This document shows positions 1 to 6,370 of a stretch of DNA of 6,553 nucleotides, in pieces. How positions within the stretch are numbered: the stretch's first letter is position 1; the number at the start of each line of letters is the position of its first letter. Origin of the DNA: Mycoplasmatota bacterium. GTDB lineage: Bacteria; Bacillota_I; Bacilli_A; Izemoplasmatales; Izemoplasmataceae. The notes under the pieces were generated by a model. It ran no database searches and was not told the DNA's origin. It saw nothing but the letters and a program-made list of their open reading frames with translations. The stretch is from assembly GCA_022712785.1 (NCBI GenBank), contig JAFLJX010000176.1:1-6553 (forward strand). The letters are read 5' to 3'. Position numbers and translations under genes: made by a program.

Positions 1-426
1 CCTGGTATCTATACATTAAATTATAACAACAAAATATATAATTTTATTATAAAACCAGTTATAACAGGTGTACTTCATGATAAGATATATAATGATTCTA
101 TAACACCAATTATTAGTGGAGGAAACATTATACTAAATAACGATATTTTTGTCTCTAATACAGAAATATATAAGCCTGGGAATTACGAACTTACTATTAA
201 CGGAGCTAACAACTACAGTGACAACTTGGAATTCACAATAACTAGTAACCTAGAAGGTGTTATCAATAATAATACATATTTAGAACCAGTGAATATAAGC
301 TTCAACGGGGATGGATATCTTAATAATAATTATATTCAGTCACCATATCTTGTGACCGAAAGTGGAGAATATATATTAAAGATTAAAGGCGAAAACAACT
401 ACATTGAGACCTACTATTTTTCAATT
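1..426 (+). repeat. Tandem protein repeats, Ig-like, period about 63 codons
   Basis: Equivalent glycines start units at base 67 (codon 23) and base 256 (codon 86), a period of 63 codons (189 bases). A partial unit occupies bases 1-51. Matching positions are G-V, Y five to seven residues later, P-[IV]-x-x-I-S/F, LNN, G-x-Y-x-L-x-I-x-G-x-NNY and F-[TS]-I. DNA identity between the units is low except around AACAACTACA, so these are old, diverged duplications rather than recent slippage. How many more units lie upstream cannot be seen. Confidence 0.75.
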
Positions 427-534
427 CATGATGAAGTCAAAAAAGCAGGATTTATAGACTTCGTTCAGAAGGTAGATATTATAGTTTTAGTAGTGGTTTT
501 AATAAGTGGAGGCATAATATTAAAGAAAAAGTAA
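1..534 (+). CDS. C-terminal part of a repeat-containing, membrane-anchored surface protein (5' end outside window)
   Basis: The frame is open from the first base, so the start lies upstream; 177 codons are visible. Seen: two complete units of about 58 residues beginning GVLHDKIYND (codon 23) and GVINNNTYLE (codon 86), each ending in a G-x-Y-x-L/I-x-I...NNY...F-x-I strand pattern, with the tail of a third unit in codons 1-17. The protein is rich in Asn, Tyr and Ile and has no cysteine here. A single hydrophobic helix (about codons 159-174, DIIVLVVVLISGGIIL) is followed by KKK and the stop, giving a stop-transfer anchor with the repeats outside the cell. No LPxTG sorting motif is visible. The repeat resembles widespread bacterial Ig-like extracellular modules (G-V-x-[DN]-x-x-x-Y-N...LN-G...S-G...G-x-Y-x-L), so an adhesin or structural surface role is inferred; the ligand is unknown. 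An internal TTG at 226 and other internal starts fall inside a repeat and are not real starts. Confidence 0.8.
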   Translation, partial: PGIYTLNYNNKIYNFIIKPVITGVLHDKIYNDSITPIISGGNIILNNDIFVSNTEIYKPGNYELTINGANNYSDNLEFTITSNLEGVINNNTYLEPVNISFNGDGYLNNNYIQSPYLVTESGEYILKIKGENNYIETYYFSIHDEVKKAGFIDFVQKVDIIVLVVVLISGGIILKKK

Positions 535-557
535 TTTATTACTTTTCTTTTTCTTTT
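527..557 (+). terminator. Probable weak rho-independent terminator overlapping the surface-protein stop
   Basis: AAAAGTAA (527-534) pairs with TTACTTTT (539-546) around a 4-nt loop, giving 8 bp that are almost all A-T, followed by CTTTTTCTTTT. The stop codon (532-534) lies inside the 5' arm. The low stem stability makes termination efficiency uncertain, but the U-rich tail is long. Confidence 0.5.
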
Positions 558-572
558 ACAAACAAAATAAGG

Positions 573-595
573 TATAATTTTTATAAGGTGGTGAT
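573..595 (+). promoter_or_regulatory. dnaE promoter -10 and Shine-Dalgarno
   Basis: A perfect TATAAT lies at 573-578. I see no good -35 at 16-18 nt spacing and no TGn extension; the TTTACA at 555-560 is only 12 nt away. AAGGTGGTGAT (585-595) differs from the anti-SD complement AAGGAGGTGAT at one base and decides the ATG at 599. With the usual distance from the -10, transcription would start near 585, leaving a 5' leader of only about 14 nt that begins at the SD. Confidence 0.6.
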
Positions 596-598
596 TGT

Positions 599-3500
599 AT
601 GAATTACACAAATTTATTTGTTGAAACTAATTATTCAATGAATGGTTCTAATATAAAAATTAAAGAGTTGGTAAAGAGAGCAAAATCATATGGTTACAAA
701 ACTCTAGCAATCACTGATAGGTTTATGTATGGAAGTATAAAGTTCTATAAAGAATGTATACAAAACGATATTAAACCTCTAATTGGACTTAGTATTAAAC
801 TTGAAGGAGTACTACCAGAAACTTATAACAATTTTTTGTTGTATGCAAAGAATAATAAAGGTTATCAAAACATTATAAAGTTAGCTAGTATATCTAGTGT
901 AAATGGAATAGTTACCTTGTCTGAACTCATTAAACATAACAATGGTATTATTTTTGTACTAAACACTGAACTAAGTGAGATAAATAACTATTTTAACAAC
1001 AATCAAATATACGAATATGAAGCAGTCTTATCTTCTTTTTTTACTATATCAGAGGATTTATATTTTGGGTTAGGGAGTAATCTAGAATTAAATAACTTAT
1101 TATATAAAAAACAAAAATGTGTAACTTTAGACTATGTCCATTACATGGATGAAGAAGATTATAAGGTGTCTAATATTCTTAAGAAGATTTTTAATATTGA
1201 CATAGATGACTTATTCAGTAATAATATCGGAAATCACTTTAAAACTAAAGATGAATTATTCTTAAAGTTTAAAGAATATCCAGAAGCAATAGAAAACACA
1301 TATCTAATAGGTAATATGTGTAATGTCACTATTGATTTTGATAAGACTCATTTACCTTCTTTTAAATTAAAACAAGATGTAAGTTCAAAAGACTATTTGA
1401 ATGCATTAGTGTATAAAGGTTTAGAAAAAAGATTAAGAGGTTATAAAGGTGATAAAAAAATATACATAGATAGATTAAAATACGAATTAGATGTAATAAA
1501 CAGTATGGGTTATAACGACTATTTCTTAATAGTTTGGGACTTTGTAAAATACGCAAAAAGTAAAAAGTATTTAGTTGGTCCAGGGAGAGGGAGTGCTGCG
1601 GCTAGTTTGGTATCTTATTGCTTAGGGATAACTAGTGTAGACTCTATTAAATACGATCTCGTATTTGAAAGGTTCTTAAACCCTGAAAGAATAACATTAC
1701 CCGATATTGACATGGATTTACCTGATGATAAAAGAGATGACGTAATAAAATATGTTAGAGACTTTTATGGAATTGAAAAAGTTGCTAGTATTTGTACATT
1801 TGGTACTTTCCTAGCTAAGTCAGCATTAAGAGATACAGCTAGAGTATTAGATATTGAAGGACTATTATTAAAACAAATATTAAAGAACGTTGAGAAGTAT
1901 GACAATATTAAGGATGCTATATTTAATTCTACTGAATTAAATAATATCATGGATAAAGATGAAAATGCTCTAGAATTATTAACTATAGCCTCTAATATTG
2001 AAGGTCTACATAAACATGTTTCAACACATGCTGCTGGAATAATTATTACAAGTGAAAACTTAACTACTCATACCCCGGTACAAAAAGGTTTACTTGATAT
2101 GATGCAAACTCAGTATGAAGCTAAAGATTTAGAAGAATTAGGTTTATTAAAAATTGATTTTCTAGGGTTAAGAAATTTAACTTCAATAAATAAAATAGTT
2201 AATCTTATAAATGAAAATGAAAATACTAATATTGATATATATAAAACACCTTTAGACGATCCTCTAACTTTTGAGCTTTTAAGAAGAGTAGAAACTACAG
2301 GCCTTTTCCAACTTGAATCACCAGGTATGAGAAGTTTGATTGGGCAGATGCAGATACAAAACTTTGATGATATAGTCACAGTTCTTGCATTGTTTAGACC
2401 TGGACCTATGGAAAACATTCCAAGTTATATTAAAAGAAGATTCAAGAAAGAATCGGTTACTTATCCTCATAAGATACTTGAAGATATATTGAAAAGTACA
2501 AATGGGATTATAATTTATCAGGAACAAATCATTAAAGTTGCAAATATGTTTGCTGGATACTCTTTTGGTGAAGCTGACGTTTTAAGAAGAGCAGTATCTA
2601 AGAAACAAGAAGCAGTTTTAGAAAAAGAGAGAGCTAACTTCATTAGTAAAAGTTTAGCTAAAGGTCATACTGCAAAAGTAAGCAATGAAATCTATGATTA
2701 TTTTGTTAAATTCGCTAATTACGGGTTTAATAAAGCGCATTCTGTAGCTTACGCAATGGTATCTTACTGGATGGCCTATTTAAAAGCTAATTACCCTAAA
2801 TATTTTATTAGTGTTTTATTAAGTAGCGTTGTAGGTAGTGAAAAACAAACAAGAAATTACATTTATGAATCTAATAAGATAGGTGTGAAGATTTTACCTC
2901 CTTCGGTTAATTATTCAGGTTCATACTATATACCTGAAGATAACAATTTAAGATTCCCTCTTTTAGGAATTAAAAATGTTGGTATAAACGCAGTTACAAG
3001 ACTTTTAGAAGAAAGACAAAATGGTAATTTTAAATCATATTTTGATTTTGTTTCTAGAGTGAATTCATTTTTAAATAAAAGAGTTATTGAATCACTTATA
3101 TCTGCATCAGCGCTGGATGGTTTTGAATTTTCAAAAAGAACAATGATTGAGAAATTAGATGAAGTAATCAGTTTTTCTGAGTATGGTAGCTTTATAGCAA
3201 AAGAGGAATTTATCTTAGAAAATCTAGAAGAGTATCCTTTTATTACTTTAGAAGAAAATGAAAATAAAGTTTTAGGATTCAATTTAGTTATAAATCCTTT
3301 GAATGAATATGATGACTACATTAAAAAGCATAACTTACTAAAACCATCAACCATTGAAGAAACTCATGTAGGTAAACAAGTTAGAGTAATAGCGATGGTT
3401 TCTAACATAAAAACTATTAAAACTAAAAAACTTGAAAACATGGCATTTATTACTATTCAGGATGAATATCAAAAGATTGATGGAGTATTATTCCCAAAAA

Positions 3501-3622
3501 TTTTCAATCAGTATTTTAATGAGATTGAAAACACTAAAGTATACTTGTTTATGGTTAAAGTTGAAGAGAGAAATAATAATTTCCAACTTGTGATTCAAAA
3601 AGTACATAGATTAACTGTATAA
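599..3622 (+). CDS. dnaE: DNA polymerase III alpha subunit (DnaE), compact form with degenerate PHP domain
   Basis: Template-directed DNA synthesis at the replication fork, family C polymerase, cytoplasmic. 1007 residues, shorter than E. coli DnaE (about 1160) and B. subtilis DnaE (about 1115). Order of domains: PHP (about 1-200); polymerase core (about 265-770) with GPGRGSAA at 327-334, PDIDMDLPD at 368-376 giving candidate metal-binding D371 and D373, THAAG at 476-480, KIDFLGL with the third aspartate D520, LFRPGPM at 598-604 and NYGFNKAHSVAY at 707-718; helix-hairpin-helix region (about 780-840); OB fold (about 925-1007). The start at 599 follows a strong SD, and residues 4-16 align with the usual HLHVHTEYSLLDG start of the family. 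That PHP motif has lost its histidines (NLFVETNYSMNG, and TDR for TDH). No 3'-5' exonuclease domain is present, so this is DnaE and not PolC; in low-GC Gram-positives DnaE usually works beside PolC. The gene ends 69 nt before pfkA. Confidence 0.96.
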   Translation: MNYTNLFVETNYSMNGSNIKIKELVKRAKSYGYKTLAITDRFMYGSIKFYKECIQNDIKPLIGLSIKLEGVLPETYNNFLLYAKNNKGYQNIIKLASISSVNGIVTLSELIKHNNGIIFVLNTELSEINNYFNNNQIYEYEAVLSSFFTISEDLYFGLGSNLELNNLLYKKQKCVTLDYVHYMDEEDYKVSNILKKIFNIDIDDLFSNNIGNHFKTKDELFLKFKEYPEAIENTYLIGNMCNVTIDFDKTHLPSFKLKQDVSSKDYLNALVYKGLEKRLRGYKGDKKIYIDRLKYELDVINSMGYNDYFLIVWDFVKYAKSKKYLVGPGRGSAAASLVSYCLGITSVDSIKYDLVFERFLNPERITLPDIDMDLPDDKRDDVIKYVRDFYGIEKVASICTFGTFLAKSALRDTARVLDIEGLLLKQILKNVEKYDNIKDAIFNSTELNNIMDKDENALELLTIASNIEGLHKHVSTHAAGIIITSENLTTHTPVQKGLLDMMQTQYEAKDLEELGLLKIDFLGLRNLTSINKIVNLINENENTNIDIYKTPLDDPLTFELLRRVETTGLFQLESPGMRSLIGQMQIQNFDDIVTVLALFRPGPMENIPSYIKRRFKKESVTYPHKILEDILKSTNGIIIYQEQIIKVANMFAGYSFGEADVLRRAVSKKQEAVLEKERANFISKSLAKGHTAKVSNEIYDYFVKFANYGFNKAHSVAYAMVSYWMAYLKANYPKYFISVLLSSVVGSEKQTRNYIYESNKIGVKILPPSVNYSGSYYIPEDNNLRFPLLGIKNVGINAVTRLLEERQNGNFKSYFDFVSRVNSFLNKRVIESLISASALDGFEFSKRTMIEKLDEVISFSEYGSFIAKEEFILENLEEYPFITLEENENKVLGFNLVINPLNEYDDYIKKHNLLKPSTIEETHVGKQVRVIAMVSNIKTIKTKKLENMAFITIQDEYQKIDGVLFPKIFNQYFNEIENTKVYLFMVKVEERNNNFQLVIQKVHRLTV

Positions 3623-3634
3623 AAGCGTATACAT
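3619..3634 (+). promoter_or_regulatory. Candidate CcpA catabolite-response element (cre) upstream of pfkA-pyk
   Basis: ATAAAAGCGTATACAT matches the cre consensus WTGNAARCGNWWWCAW at every specified position except the G at position 3 (A here). It overlaps the dnaE stop codon and is centred about 53 nt upstream of the predicted pfkA transcription start. CcpA activates the pfk-pyk-ldh operon of Lactococcus from a site just upstream of its promoter, so this is a plausible activator position. Chance matches are possible in AT-rich DNA, although the GCG core is uncommon here. Confidence 0.4.
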
Positions 3635-3650
3635 TTATGATTATGTGTAT
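3627..3650 (+). other. Imperfect hairpin between dnaE and pfkA
   Basis: GTATACAT (3627-3634) can pair with ATGTGTAT (3643-3650) around an 8-nt loop, 8 bp including two G-T wobbles. It is followed by only TTT before GAAAA, so it is a poor rho-independent terminator. It may be a weak dnaE 3' end or may simply reflect the palindromic nature of the cre-like sequence it overlaps. Confidence 0.3.
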
Positions 3651-3664
3651 TTTGAAAAATGATG

Positions 3665-3688
3665 TGATATAATTAATTTGGTGGTGAT
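3665..3688 (+). promoter_or_regulatory. pfkA-pyk extended -10 promoter and Shine-Dalgarno
   Basis: TGATATAAT (3665-3673) is a perfect TATAAT with a TGn extension, which explains the lack of a -35 at normal spacing; the TTGAAA at 3652-3657 is only 10 nt away. GGTGGTGAT (3680-3688) is the ribosome binding site for the ATG at 3692. The predicted start of transcription, about 3680, falls on the SD, leaving a leader of about 12 nt. Confidence 0.65.
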
Positions 3689-3691
3689 GAT

Positions 3692-4648
3692 ATGAAAAAA
3701 ATCGCAGTTATGACATCTGGTGGAGATGCACCTGGTATGAACGCAGCTATAAGAGCTGTTGTTAGAAGTGGACTCCATTATGGTCTTGAAGTATATGGAA
3801 TTAAATACGGATATAAAGGGTTATGTGATGGTGACATTACTTTGTTAGAAAGAAATGATGTTTCTAGAATTATAAAAAGTGGTGGTACTATTTTAGGTAG
3901 TGCTAGATTCCCTGAGTTTAAAGATATAGAGGTAAGAAAAAAAGCAGTTGAACAATTAGATAAAATTGGTATTGAAGCTATCGTAGTAATTGGTGGTGAC
4001 GGATCTTATAGAGGTGCACAAGCATTAACTAATATGGGAATTAAGTGTATTGGATTGCCAGGTACTATTGATAATGATATATCTTCAACAGATTATACTA
4101 TTGGATTTCAAACAGCGTTACAAACAATCGTTGATTCAATTGATAAATTAAGAGATACATCAATGTCTCATCAAAGATGTAGTGTTGTTGAAGTAATGGG
4201 TAGAAACTGTGGAGATTTAGCTTTATACGCAGGAATAGCTGGAGGTAGTGAATTTATTATTACTCCAGAAACTGGATTTGATAAACAGCGAACACTAGAT
4301 GCAATTAATAATTCGTTTAGTAGTGGAAGAAAACACGCTATTGTTGTTGTTACTGAACATATGCTTAATGTAATTGATTTAGCTAAAGATATTGAAGAAT
4401 ATACAGGTTATGAAACAAGAGCGACAATATTAGGCCACGTTCAACGTGGTGGAGATCCATCAGCTTTTGATAGAGTTATGGCAACTGAAATGGGTGAATA
4501 TGCTGTTGAGTTGTTGTACAATGGAAAAGGTGGAAAAGCTGTAGGGCTTAAGAATATGGATTATGTAGATTATGATATAGAATACGCATTGAATAAAAAA
4601 AGAGAAATTCCTAATAAGCGTTATGGCTTAGTTGGAAGACTCAAATAG
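3692..4648 (+). CDS. pfkA: ATP-dependent 6-phosphofructokinase
   Basis: Phosphorylates fructose 6-phosphate to fructose 1,6-bisphosphate with ATP, the committed step of glycolysis; the family acts as a cytoplasmic homotetramer. 318 residues, essentially collinear with the Bacillus stearothermophilus enzyme (319). Seen: nucleotide-binding TSGGDAPGMNAA (8-19), R72, GGDGS (101-105), PGTIDND with catalytic D127 (123-129), MGR (169-171), R162, E222, R243, and HVQR containing H249 and R252. G104 and G124 are the ATP-type residues; PPi-dependent enzymes have D104 and K124. Effector-site residues R21, R25, R54, S58, R154, G185, E187, G212 and K214 are kept, but position 211 is Ser and 213 is Arg where Bacillus has Arg and Lys. 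Start chosen by the strong SD and by alignment of MKKIAVMTSGGD with family N termini. First gene of the pfkA-pyk operon. Confidence 0.98.
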   Translation: MKKIAVMTSGGDAPGMNAAIRAVVRSGLHYGLEVYGIKYGYKGLCDGDITLLERNDVSRIIKSGGTILGSARFPEFKDIEVRKKAVEQLDKIGIEAIVVIGGDGSYRGAQALTNMGIKCIGLPGTIDNDISSTDYTIGFQTALQTIVDSIDKLRDTSMSHQRCSVVEVMGRNCGDLALYAGIAGGSEFIITPETGFDKQRTLDAINNSFSSGRKHAIVVVTEHMLNVIDLAKDIEEYTGYETRATILGHVQRGGDPSAFDRVMATEMGEYAVELLYNGKGGKAVGLKNMDYVDYDIEYALNKKREIPNKRYGLVGRLK

Positions 4649-4655
4649 GAGTGAT
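4646..4655 (+). promoter_or_regulatory. pyk ribosome binding site overlapping the pfkA stop
   Basis: TAGGAGTGAT contains the pfkA TAG stop (4646-4648) and the SD core AGGAG (4647-4651), 7 nt before the ATG at 4659. This selects ATG 4659 over the in-frame TTG at 4632, which has no SD and would overlap pfkA. A ribosome terminating on pfkA sits on the pyk SD, so coupled translation is likely. Confidence 0.8.
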
Positions 4656-4658
4656 TTG

Positions 4659-6092
4659 ATGATACCATTTAACCAAACAAAGATTATATGTACTATTGGA
4701 CCAATCTCTGACAGTAAAGATGAAATGAGAAAACTGATTTTAGCTGGTATGGATGTTATGAGAATGAATTTCTCACACGGTAATCATGAACAACATCTAG
4801 GAAGACTAGAAACACTAAAATCTCTTAATAAAGAACTTGGAACATACGTAGCTAGTTTACTAGATACTAAGGGACCAGAAGTTAGAACTCATCTTTTTGA
4901 AAATGGTACGGTTCTAATAAAAGAAGACTCTAAAGTAACTGTTCATATGAAAGAAATTTTAGGAAATGCTAATAATATTAGTGTTACTTATGATAAGTTA
5001 TATGAAGATGTTAAACCTGGAGATTTAATTATTGTTGATGATGGATATTTGTCTTTATTAGTAGAAAGTATTGACGTAAAAAATAAAAAAATAAATACAA
5101 TCGCTCAAAATGATCATACTGTAAAAGACAGAAGAGGTATAAATATTCCTGGAGTAGAATTACAACTTGAATTTATTTCAGAAAAAGATAGAGAAGATAT
5201 AATTTGGGGATGTAAACAACATGTTGATTTTATTGCAGCTTCTTTTGTAAGAAGAGCAAGTGATGTTGAAGAAATTAGAGCAATATTAAAAGAACATGAT
5301 AGAGAAGACATTCAAATCATATCAAAAATAGAAAACAAAGCAGGAGTATTAAACATACAAGATATTATTGATGCATCTGAGGGTATCATGGTTGCACGTG
5401 GAGATTTAGGCGTTGAAGTACCATTTGAAGATGTTCCAGTAATCCAAAAACATATTATTAAATGTTGCCACGCAAAAGGAAAAGTCAGTGTTACTGCAAC
5501 ACAAATGTTAGAATCAATGATAGATCATCCAAGACCTACAAGAGCTGAAGTTAGTGATGTAGCAAATGCAATTTATGATGGAACTGATGCAATTATGTTA
5601 TCTGGTGAGAGTGCTATAGGGAAATATGCTGTAGAGTCTGTAGAAGTTATGAACCACATAGCAATTAAAATTGAAAAAGAAATAGATCGAGGAAGTTTCA
5701 TTAAAAGAGCAAACAAGAATAATCAAAATAAAGAAATAATGGAATCTAGTATTGCTGTAAGTGTTGCGTATACAGTTATGCAAAGCCAAGTAGATTTAAT
5801 CATTGCACCTACAGTTAGTGGATTTACTCCAAAACTAATTTCTAAGTTTAGACCAGATGCTAAAATTGTAGCATTAACACCTAGTGATAGACTAGCAAGA
5901 AGCTTAGCAATTCATAGTGGAGTTGAAGCAATTAATTTTGATTTGTGTGAAGACACAGAAGAATTGATTAGAAGAGCGATTGTTCTTGCAAAAGAGGTAT
6001 ACAACTGTAGAGTTGGACAAAGAATTATTGTAACTGGTGGATTCCCAATTGGTACACAAACAAATAGCCTCAGAATAATTGATATTACATAA
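4659..6092 (+). CDS. pyk: Pyruvate kinase (short form, without the extra C-terminal domain)
   Basis: Converts phosphoenolpyruvate and ADP to pyruvate and ATP, the last step of glycolysis; the family is a cytoplasmic tetramer. 477 residues from ATG 4659, close to E. coli PykF (470) and lacking the PEP-utiliser-like extension that brings Bacillus Pyk to about 585. Seen: TKIICTIGP (7-15), MRMNFSHG (34-41), DTKGPEVRT (69-77), B domain about 71-168, ISKIENKAG with catalytic K223 and metal-binding E225, ARGDLG with D249 (246-251), TATQMLESM (279-287), PRPTRAE (291-297), SGESAIGKY (315-323). The C domain (about 350-477) has the effector phosphate-loop pattern TVSGFT (385-390). E74 in the TKGPE motif is the glutamate typical of K+-dependent enzymes, with N37, S39, D69 and T70 as the expected K+ ligands. 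Second gene of the operon, 10 nt after pfkA, and followed by a strong terminator. Confidence 0.98.
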   Translation: MIPFNQTKIICTIGPISDSKDEMRKLILAGMDVMRMNFSHGNHEQHLGRLETLKSLNKELGTYVASLLDTKGPEVRTHLFENGTVLIKEDSKVTVHMKEILGNANNISVTYDKLYEDVKPGDLIIVDDGYLSLLVESIDVKNKKINTIAQNDHTVKDRRGINIPGVELQLEFISEKDREDIIWGCKQHVDFIAASFVRRASDVEEIRAILKEHDREDIQIISKIENKAGVLNIQDIIDASEGIMVARGDLGVEVPFEDVPVIQKHIIKCCHAKGKVSVTATQMLESMIDHPRPTRAEVSDVANAIYDGTDAIMLSGESAIGKYAVESVEVMNHIAIKIEKEIDRGSFIKRANKNNQNKEIMESSIAVSVAYTVMQSQVDLIIAPTVSGFTPKLISKFRPDAKIVALTPSDRLARSLAIHSGVEAINFDLCEDTEELIRRAIVLAKEVYNCRVGQRIIVTGGFPIGTQTNSLRIIDIT

Positions 6093-6160
6093 GAGGTTGT
6101 AAAGAAATGAAATCTTAATTGATTTTAAGCTTTACGGCTTTTCTTTTGAATGAAAAATAT

Positions 6161-6186
6161 AAAAACGCTGAAAATCAGCGTTTTTT
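6161..6186 (+). terminator. Rho-independent terminator of the pfkA-pyk operon
   Basis: ACGCTGA (6165-6171) pairs perfectly with TCAGCGT (6175-6181) around an AAA loop. It is flanked by AAAA on the left and ends in TTTTTT (6181-6186). The GC-containing stem stands out in this AT-rich DNA. It could also act on the opposite strand because of the A-run on the left. The 68 nt between the pyk stop and this hairpin hold no gene I can support. Confidence 0.93.
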
Positions 6187-6244
6187 AGTTGTTTAAACCC
6201 ATTTCTTCTTAGAAATATGGATAACTCTTAAATTGTGGTATTCT
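6187..6244 (+). other. Non-coding spacer between operon terminator and IS left end
   Basis: No gene, RNA or promoter recognised. Part of it (CTTAGAAA at 6208-6215, GTGGTATTCT at 6235-6244) loosely resembles the inner half of the 74-bp unit that follows (CTTAGAAA, GTGGTGTTTT). This could be a decayed third copy or chance. The last 8 bases, GGTATTCT (6237-6244), would be the target-site duplicate of the outer IS66 copy if that insertion is simple. Confidence 0.5.
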
Positions 6245-6318
6245 GTAAGCGTCAAATCTTAGGTGTATTCCCTTAGCAACAATACTTTGATAAAATACCA
6301 CTATAAAGGTGGTGTTTT
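6245..6318 (+). mobile_element. Left-end fragment of an IS66-family element (outer copy)
   Basis: It starts with GTAAGCG, consistent with the IS66-family rule that the terminal repeats begin GTAA, and contains the whole leader up to the position just before a tnpA ATG. It is then interrupted by a second identical left tip at 6319. The remainder of this outer copy either lies beyond the window, as expected for a nested insertion, or does not exist, as expected for a tandem duplication. Confidence 0.65.
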
Positions 6319-6361
6319 GTAAGCGTCAAATCTTAGGTGTATTCCCTTAGAAACAATACTT

Positions 6362-6370
6362 TGATAAAAT
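6362..6370 (+). promoter_or_regulatory. Candidate extended -10 promoter for tnpA
   Basis: TGATAAAAT (6362-6370) is a TGn extension plus TAAAAT, five of six matches to TATAAT, with no clear -35. Transcription would start near 6377, inside the loop of the hairpin described next, and 18 nt before the tnpA ATG. The same promoter is present in the outer copy at 6288-6296. Confidence 0.45.

Noticed and set aside
226..534. A separate 102-residue gene starting at TTG 226
   Set aside because: The frame is open back to base 1, and the TTG lies inside the last strand of a repeat unit; no SD precedes it.
599..3622. PolC instead of DnaE
   Set aside because: There is no inserted exonuclease domain, the PHP domain is N-terminal and the OB fold is C-terminal to the polymerase, which is the DnaE order.
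4632..4658. TTG at 4632 as a start for pyk, adding 9 residues
   Set aside because: It overlaps the pfkA 3' end and has no SD, while ATG 4659 has AGGAG at ideal spacing and family N termini begin close to there.
1362..5789. Open frames of 60-120 codons on the opposite strand within dnaE and pyk
   Set aside because: They lie wholly inside strongly recognised genes, show no family motifs and have odd composition; they are antisense shadows of AT-rich coding DNA.
6096..6119. SD-like GAGGTTGT followed by ATG at 6108
   Set aside because: The frame stops after three codons (MKS), with nothing recognisable after it; not a gene.
6127..6140. Small hairpin AAGC...GCTT followed by TTTTCTTTT after pyk
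   Set aside because: Only four base pairs with a six-base loop; the strong hairpin at 6161-6186 is the credible terminator.
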